From the NCBI RefSeq assembly GCF_022846435.1, contig NZ_AP025627.1, positions 530,001-594,000 of the forward strand: a DNA stretch of 64,000 nt, given 5' to 3'. The notes under the pieces are model-generated. The model was not told where the DNA came from, did no database searches, and worked only from the letters and a program-made list of their open reading frames with translations. The translations under genes were made by a program, and so were the position numbers. Source of the stretch: Parageobacillus sp. KH3-4 (GTDB taxonomy: Bacteria > Bacillota > Bacilli > Bacillales > Anoxybacillaceae). Positions 59,546 to 64,000 of this stretch are shown here, piece by piece (position 1 is the first letter of the stretch; each line of letters opens with the position of its first letter).

Positions 59546-59909
59546 ATTACATTTCATTATTATTAAGATACAAATATTACGGATCCCTTATCCAAAGGAA
59601 AAGATGAATTATTCAATTTCTTATTAGTAAGATACAAACTAATGAGCTAAAAGAACATGACGGAAAAATCACCGTGTTTCAATTCCTTATAGATAAAATA
59701 TAAACGCATTGCCACACTTGAGACCCAACTTCAACTTGAAGCATTATCGTTTCAATTTCTTCTAGGTAAGATAAAACAATGGAAACAACTTTTAATCGGT
59801 ACTAAAAAATATGGGTTTCAATTCCTTATAGGTAAGATACACCCTTCGAGCCAAAAACGCTTTGTTGCTGTCTTTTTGAGTTTCAATTCCTTATAGGTAA
59901 GATACACCC
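59546..59909 (-). CRISPR. CRISPR array 2 (six repeats, five spacers)
   Basis: Same repeat as array 1, at 59546-59575 (degenerate), 59610-59639 (degenerate), 59676-59705, 59749-59777 (one base short), 59815-59844 and 59880-59909; spacers of 34, 36, 43, 37 and 35 bp. Degeneracy rises to the left, so the leader is on the right as in array 1. The two leader-proximal repeats both begin GGGTGTATC on the minus strand in place of GTTTGTATC. Confidence 0.95.
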
Positions 59910-60075
59910 CCCAAAAAATATTGATGTATCAGCATTTTTCTGAATGGTTATGTCCAGTATAAGCCGTTTAGAAAATTGTGTCAATATGTGGGAATGCCGA
60001 TGGTTCATGAGGAAAAAGAGGAAAAAAACTGTCGTCGATCCCTCGGGGTTTTTGCGTGATTGGAGGGTGACGACA
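59910..60075 (-). promoter_or_regulatory. CRISPR array 2 leader and promoter
   Basis: Homologous to 52438-52602. Minus-strand TTGACA (59979-59984), 17 bases, TATACT (59956-59961). The upstream dyad is 60030-60036 with 60069-60075 (TGTCGTC and GACGACA) extended by CCCTC/GAGGG, enclosing the same GTTTTTGCG loop as in leader 1. 60076-60289 has no gene except a short hairpin near 60177. Confidence 0.85.
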
Positions 60076-60289
60076 TGCATTATATTTGGGAATGCAAATG
60101 TTTAATGGAGGAATGTGCAAAAATCACCTTTCCTATTCATTCGAGAGGGGGGACATACTGCGAACCGAAATAAACTGCCTACTAGAAGGTGGCTTTTTCT
60201 TTTTGGAGAGGCAATTTAAATGCAAAAGGGTTTTTTATACAGGCATGTCCAGCAAAAAAACATAAATTATATTATTAAGGTGAGGGAAA

Positions 60290-61054
60290 ATGGTAAAAAT
60301 CTTTATTGATCCAGGACATGGAGGGACAGATCCTGGAGCTGTTGGGAATAGATTACAGGAAAAGAATGTAACACTGCAAATTGCTACACGGATTCGAGAT
60401 ATTTTGTTAGCTGAATATGATAATGTTTCGATTCGAATGAGCCGCACTGGTGATCAAACGGTCAGTTTAACAGAACGAACAACTGCAGCTAATGCATGGG
60501 GAGCCGATTTTTACCTTTCCGTCCATATTAACTCTGGCGGAGGAACTGGATATGAAGATTATGTTTATCCAGGTGTCGGGGCCCCAACAACAATCTACCA
60601 AAAAAACATTCACGAAGAGATTATAAAGTTAGTGGATTTTTCTGATCGTGGAATGAAGCAAGCGAACTTTCATGTTTTAAGAGAAACCAGCATGCCCGCA
60701 GTTCTCACTGAAAATGGTTTTATTGATCATGCAGACGATGCAGCGAAACTGAAAAGCAGTTCATTTATTGAAAACATTGCTCGCGGTCATGTCAATGGTA
60801 TCGTTCGATCTTTCGGATTGTCGAGAAAAAGCGCAGGAACGCTTTATAAAGTGCAGATTGGTGCTTTTAGCGTGAAAGCAAATGCAGATAATTTAGCTGC
60901 AGAAGCAAAAGCAAAAGGATTCGATGCATATGTAAGCTATAAAGATGGATTATATAAAGTGCAAATTGGTGCATTCGCCAATCTTGAAAACGCAGAACAA
61001 CTGGCAGAAAAAGCAAAAGCTGCAGGATTTGAGGCGATAATTGTTCAAGAATAA
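60290..61054 (+). CDS. cwlC: N-acetylmuramoyl-L-alanine amidase with two SPOR repeats (CwlC-like)
   Basis: Amidase_3 domain (about residues 1-178) plus two SPOR-like repeats at the C-terminus (GTLYKVQIGAFSVKANADNL and GLYKVQIGAFANLENAEQL); 254 residues. Zn ligands: IDPGHGG (H), KNVT with downstream E, SVHINSG (H), and the catalytic Glu in VLTENGFIDH. There is no signal peptide, as in B. subtilis CwlC, which acts in mother-cell lysis. ATG 60290 follows AAGGTGAGGG. Confidence 0.93.
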   Translation: MVKIFIDPGHGGTDPGAVGNRLQEKNVTLQIATRIRDILLAEYDNVSIRMSRTGDQTVSLTERTTAANAWGADFYLSVHINSGGGTGYEDYVYPGVGAPTTIYQKNIHEEIIKLVDFSDRGMKQANFHVLRETSMPAVLTENGFIDHADDAAKLKSSSFIENIARGHVNGIVRSFGLSRKSAGTLYKVQIGAFSVKANADNLAAEAKAKGFDAYVSYKDGLYKVQIGAFANLENAEQLAEKAKAAGFEAIIVQE

Positions 61055-61088
61055 TATGTTATTTAAAAATCTCTTCTCATCATAGAAG

Positions 61089-61126
61089 GGATTCCAGCTT
61101 GTCGACTTTGTCGACAAGCTGGAATA
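61089..61126 (+). terminator. Strong hairpin after the amidase gene
   Basis: TTCCAGCTTGTCGAC (61092-61106) pairs exactly with GTCGACAAGCTGGAA (61110-61124); no clear T run. Confidence 0.6.
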
Positions 61127-61251
61127 TATATCAGTATATATTCTCCTTTTTGCTAAATTAAAGCGTCCTATATTTAAGACCGATAAAAAATGATCAAATT
61201 GGAATAAGTAACCTTCAGTTTAAGCACCTGTTCGAAATAAACCAGAGAACA

Positions 61252-61710
61252 TTATTTCTTTTTATTGAACCATTCTTCTAACGTCATCATTTCAAAATCT
61301 TCTTCGACATCCAATCGTAAAGGTGTAATTAGCTCAATTGAGTTTCCATCTGGGTCATCAAAATAAATTGCTGCATGTGCTTGTGGATTATTAGGTAATA
61401 CAAGAGGTTGTTTTTCAGGAGGAAAGCCAAAAGATGTTCGCACCGAAATTCCTTTCTGCTCTAACCATTCTTTCGCTTGTTTAATGTCTTCCAAATCAAC
61501 TTTAAACGCAATATGTCTTAATGAGGGATGATAAGGTGTTTTTACTTTGTCAGTTTCCCAAAGTCCTAACCAACTGCTTCCTTTTTCAATCCAGAGAAAA
61601 GCTAATTTTTCACTTTGGTAAGCAACCTCTAACCCTAAATTCTTATAGAAATCTATCGAATTTGAAAGATTACTTACTGGCAAATGTGCTTCATACAATC
61701 CCTTTATCAT
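61252..61710 (-). CDS. VOC family (glyoxalase-like) protein
   Basis: Vicinal-oxygen-chelate fold protein, 152 residues. N-terminal half GLYEAHLPVSNLSNSIDFYK, metal-position His in EAHLPV, then LRHIAFKV, and the C-terminal YFDDPDGNSIELITPL with its Glu ligand. Could be a dioxygenase, glyoxalase or resistance protein; no specific call. AGGAGGTAG precedes the ATG. Confidence 0.88.
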   Translation of the reverse strand: MIKGLYEAHLPVSNLSNSIDFYKNLGLEVAYQSEKLAFLWIEKGSSWLGLWETDKVKTPYHPSLRHIAFKVDLEDIKQAKEWLEQKGISVRTSFGFPPEKQPLVLPNNPQAHAAIYFDDPDGNSIELITPLRLDVEEDFEMMTLEEWFNKKK

Positions 61711-61848
61711 TCCTTAGACTACCTCCTATTTTTAATTCATTCCAAATATGTTAAAGCTTCGATTCACTTTCTATAATTCCTCTTTTATTCAAGAATATGA
61801 CCCTTTAGTTGAACAAGCAGTGATGGAGAGCATCGTTCTCGACATAAA

Positions 61849-61925
61849 CTAAGACTTTTTATAAACCTCTGCGTAAGCTATTTTTAACTGTTCCCGTAAT
61901 TGCTTGTTCGTCTTCTAACTTTTGA
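61849..61925 (-). pseudogene. Tail of a decayed coiled-coil ORF
   Basis: On the minus strand one frame reads QKLEDEQAI and, after a frameshift, the next reads LREQLKIAYAEVYKKS-stop. Such Leu/Glu-rich endings occur in transposase accessory proteins (TnpC or DUF6262-like). Too little remains to be sure. Confidence 0.4.
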
Positions 61926-62028
61926 TTTTATTATGTACGAAATGAAAAAAGGGGATATATGTCCTTATACTGAAACATAATATCATAGTATAGTTAACTT
62001 TTGGCAGTTTTTTTGTTTTTAAAAAATA
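61926..62028. other. AT-rich gap before the LexA-type boxes
   Basis: No gene or hairpin of note. Together with 61711-61848 it forms non-coding or decayed sequence. Confidence 0.5.
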
Positions 62029-62081
62029 TGAACATTTGTTCTTGTTTTTATTGAAAAAACGAACATAAGTTCTTTTATAAT
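62029..62081 (+). promoter_or_regulatory. Double LexA (SOS) box with promoter
   Basis: TGAACATTTGTTCT (62029-62042) and CGAACATAAGTTCT (62060-62073), both with the perfect core GAAC-N4-GTTC of the Bacillus LexA site. TATAAT at 62076-62081 follows, with TTGAAA as a possible -35 at 19-base spacing. Confidence 0.75.
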
Positions 62082-62106
62082 GTAACTAGAAGAGGAGGGA
62101 GCGGCT

Positions 62107-62323
62107 GTGAGGGGATTGCTTCTGAACGCTTTGGGGAATCATGAACCGTTAGAAATAATCTATCTAAGCGATCGAAGCGAATTGAGTCAAAGAGTTATGT
62201 TATTATTCTGGAGTTTGTAGGAGATAAATATATTAGAAATTTTTGTAAATTAAGAAAACAGTGGCGGATCTTTCAATGAGCAACATTCTATATGCGCGTT
62301 TGGCCAGAAAATGGGTGAGCTAA
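62107..62323 (+). pseudogene. Decayed WYL-like gene under the SOS boxes
   Basis: GTG 62107 follows GAGGAGGGAG and opens MRGLLLNALGNHEPLEIIYL, SDRSELSQRVM; the frame stops at 62220. A frameshift near 62200 continues ILEFVGDKYIRNFCKLRKQW, RIFQ-stop at 62279, and another shift gives SNILYARLARKWVS to a stop at 62321-62323. The order resembles the small WYL-type proteins near yolD/uvrX genes. Confidence 0.65.
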
Positions 62324-62446
62324 AAAAGTATCAATCGCTATCGTGTATTTCTGCAGTTTAGCAGGAATTTTTTTATCTAATTTAAAGGAATAATTTATCA
62401 CCCTATTGAATAATTGGTATAGACGTCGTGAATAGGGGGGGAGAAA

Positions 62447-62830
62447 ATGGGACTATTAGACGGATTAATGGGTAATGCCACCAAAGCAGATATTAATGAA
62501 GTGGAGAAGGAATTGGAAGCCATCATTACAGAAAATGAAAAGGTTGAGTTAGCTTTCAAATTAGTTAGAGACCTTATTGTTTTTACAAACACACGGCTTA
62601 TATTAATCGATAAACAAGGAATGACTGGTAAAAAGGTCGAATATCTTTCTATTCCTTATAAAAGTATCTCCCGTTTTAGCATAGAAACAGCAGGACATTT
62701 TGATCTTGATGCAGAACTAAAAATTTGGATTTCAAGTGCAATAGAACCAACTATTTCAAAACAATTTAGAAAAGATAAAAGTATTTATGATATTCAAAAA
62801 GCTCTCGCTTCATATGTAGCCAAACCATAG
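62447..62830 (+). CDS. PH-domain protein (YozO/YvbH-like)
   Basis: Bacterial PH domain (bPH) protein, 127 residues. MGLLDGLMGNATKADINEVE, DLIVFTNTRLILIDKQGMTG and SIETAGHFDLDAELKIW are typical of B. subtilis YozO. GGGGGG precedes ATG 62447. Function unknown. Confidence 0.92.
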   Translation: MGLLDGLMGNATKADINEVEKELEAIITENEKVELAFKLVRDLIVFTNTRLILIDKQGMTGKKVEYLSIPYKSISRFSIETAGHFDLDAELKIWISSAIEPTISKQFRKDKSIYDIQKALASYVAKP

Positions 62831-62838
62831 AATAGATA

Positions 62839-62872
62839 TAAGCCTACTCACAACGAGTAGGCTCTTCGTTTA
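62839..62872 (+). terminator. Terminator after the PH-domain gene
   Basis: AAGCCTACTC pairs with GAGTAGGCT around ACAAC, followed by CTTCGTTT. Confidence 0.75.
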
Positions 62873-62964
62873 CGACTGTTCATGACGATCCTAACGGATA
62901 TTTAAGGATTCCGGTGGGAAAATGGTATCTATTGCTTTTTGAATCTATCTGAAAAATGGGGGCT

Positions 62965-63057
62965 ATGCCAACGAAATCAACAGGGGATGTTTGTAAACTT
63001 GATGAGTTAGGTAGCATTGTTATTCCTATTGAATTACGCCACACTTTAGGTGATTAA
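62965..63057 (+). pseudogene. Truncated AbrB-like gene
   Basis: 30 codons from ATG 62965 (GGGGG upstream) read MPTKSTGDVCKLDELGSIVI then PIELRHTLGD-stop, the N-terminal swapped-hairpin DNA-binding half of AbrB-type regulators (usual form RKVDELGRVVIPIELRRTL). The rest is lost and several conserved Arg are changed. Confidence 0.7.
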
Positions 63058-63126
63058 AGAAAAATTCGTCAACAATCCGTCAACAACGGGACTAAAACCG
63101 ACAATTCAATTAAAGCAAAATAAGAA

Positions 63127-63152
63127 AAAACCCTTGTACACAAGGGTTTTTT
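63127..63152 (-). terminator. Terminator of tRNA-Ala
   Basis: AAAAACCCTTG-TACA-CAAGGGTTTTTT, perfect stem; on the minus strand it lies just after the tRNA. Confidence 0.85.
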
Positions 63153-63155
63153 CAA

Positions 63156-63228
63156 TGGAGCATACCGGGTTCGAACCGGTGACCTTCGCGCTGCCAGCAC
63201 GACGCTCTCCCAACTGAGCTAATGCCCC
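63156..63228 (-). tRNA. tRNA-Ala (anticodon GGC)
   Basis: 73-base cloverleaf on the minus strand: acceptor GGGGCAT with ATGCTCC, D arm GCTCAGTTGGGAGAGC, anticodon arm TCGTG-CTGGCAG-CGCGA (anticodon GGC), T arm ACCGG-TTCGAAC-CCGGT, discriminator A. CCA is not encoded. Confidence 0.95.
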
Positions 63229-63324
63229 ATTTTAGCGTGTTATTCATACCCGCTTTTTATTATATATACGACTTTTTTGAAATGCAATACATTTTTATTT
63301 GATTTATGCTTATGGGGAGAGACA

Positions 63325-64000
63325 TCAGGCGCTTTCAATATCAATATTAATGATCGAATCGATAGTGCGAATAGCATAGTAGACGTCGGCAGCGGCGCGT
63401 TTTTGGTCAACAGCTGCTTTTAGTTTGATTAAATGATGGTGGTTTTCTAAATCTTTAATACGCATCGTCTTAATATCAATATTTTGCGACTTAATTTTGT
63501 CGATCACCTCGGCAATATTTTTTGTATCCGCAACGGTGATTTGTAAAAGAATTTCTTTCTCTCGCAACTGTTTTGGCCCAAAAATACTCATTAAAACAGG
63601 AATTAGTTCAACGCTTACGATTAATAAAGCAACGCCAAATGCGGATTCCCAATAAAATCCGGCGCCTACTGCAATACCAATGCCAGCTGCCCCCCAAATG
63701 ATCGCAGCTGTTGTCAGCCCAGAAATACTATCGTTCCCGCGCCGTAAAATGACTCCTGCGCCTAAGAAACCGACTCCTGATACGATTTGAGCGGCAAGGC
63801 GGAGTGGATCCATTGTAATATGATCTTTTAAGGGAAATACATAAGCGGATTCGATCGATACAATCGTTAACAAGCAGCTGGAAATGGAAATGACTAGACA
63901 TGTCTTTAAACCAACGGGTTTACGTTTTAATTCTCTTTCCAGCCCGATAATTAAGCCTAATATAGCCGATATGCCTAGCTTAATAAAAGGATCGAAATTC
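63325..64000 (-). CDS. MgtC/SapB family membrane protein (5' partial)
   Basis: MgtC/SapB family, at least 225 codons visible, still open at the window edge on its N-terminal side; only a few residues should be missing. KLGISAILGLIIGLERELKR, then VSGVGFLGAGVILR and SGLTTAAIIWGAAGIGIAVG are the family core; a C-terminal ACT-like cytoplasmic domain (ILLQITVADTKNIAEVIDKI) follows. Family members are linked to growth at low Mg2+ and in hosts; role here unknown. Confidence 0.93.
   Translation of the reverse strand, partial: NFDPFIKLGISAILGLIIGLERELKRKPVGLKTCLVISISSCLLTIVSIESAYVFPLKDHITMDPLRLAAQIVSGVGFLGAGVILRRGNDSISGLTTAAIIWGAAGIGIAVGAGFYWESAFGVALLIVSVELIPVLMSIFGPKQLREKEILLQITVADTKNIAEVIDKIKSQNIDIKTMRIKDLENHHHLIKLKAAVDQKRAAADVYYAIRTIDSIINIDIESA

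Noticed and set aside
26866-62872. The similar CCTACTC/GAGTAGG hairpins at 26.87 and 62.84 kb as a repeat family
   Set aside because: Similarity does not extend beyond the short stem; common terminator shapes explain it.

Overview
The window is a chromosomal segment from a spore-forming, probably thermophilic Bacillaceae, most likely Geobacillus or Parageobacillus. The protein sequences and the gene order follow the Bacillus subtilis suf-yun-lytH-lipA-yut-hom/thr-yum-yui-pit-kap/pat-ala-yug-pgi backbone. Sporulation genes are present (yunB, lytH, yutC, yutH, sspH, kapD), and ribosome binding sites are strong AGGAGG types. No database search could be run; family names come from recognising the translated sequences.

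Layout. 1-4.2 kb: the end of the suf Fe-S assembly operon (sufD cut by the window edge, sufS, sufU, sufB). 4.4-8.7 kb: yunFEDCB. 9.0-13.6 kb: a complete branched-chain amino acid ABC transporter (livKHMGF) sitting between yunB and lytH. 13.7-21.2 kb: lytH, lipA and the yutC-yutH group. 21.3-25.7 kb: a 2-hydroxyacid dehydrogenase and the hom-thrC-thrB operon. 25.8-32.8 kb: small Fe-S proteins (yutI, yutM), dapF and three flavin NAD(P)H oxidoreductases (yutJ, yumC, yumB). 33-42.9 kb: NUDIX, yuiB, yuiC, an orphan cobalamin-binding protein, pepA, the pit phosphate transporter pair, bioY and an ArsB/NhaD-type transporter. 43.3-51.8 kb: kapD, a Cu/Zn-SOD-like lipoprotein, patB, alaR-alaT, yugI, yugJ and pgi.

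From 52 kb on the region is more accessory. Two CRISPR arrays share one repeat and one leader (52.1-52.6 and 59.5-60.1 kb), both read leftwards, each with a near-consensus sigma-A promoter in the leader, and there is no cas gene in the window. Between them lie yugN, the yugO K+ channel, sspH, a broken nucleobase permease, an MFS exporter, a GNAT acetyltransferase and a surface nuclease. The last 5 kb holds a CwlC-like amidase, a VOC protein, a PH-domain protein and several decayed genes (a LexA-box WYL-like gene, an AbrB stub, a coiled-coil ORF tail). This stretch ends at a tRNA-Ala(GGC) and has a degenerate tRNA 3' fragment at its far end, which suggests the wreck of an integrated element. 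A partial mgtC closes the window.

The most interesting signals are the twin CRISPR leaders with a conserved dyad upstream of the promoter, the tRNA-bounded fossil element, and several cryptic pseudogenes (modA, yuiA, a nucleobase permease, the WYL-like gene) that an ORF caller would miss.
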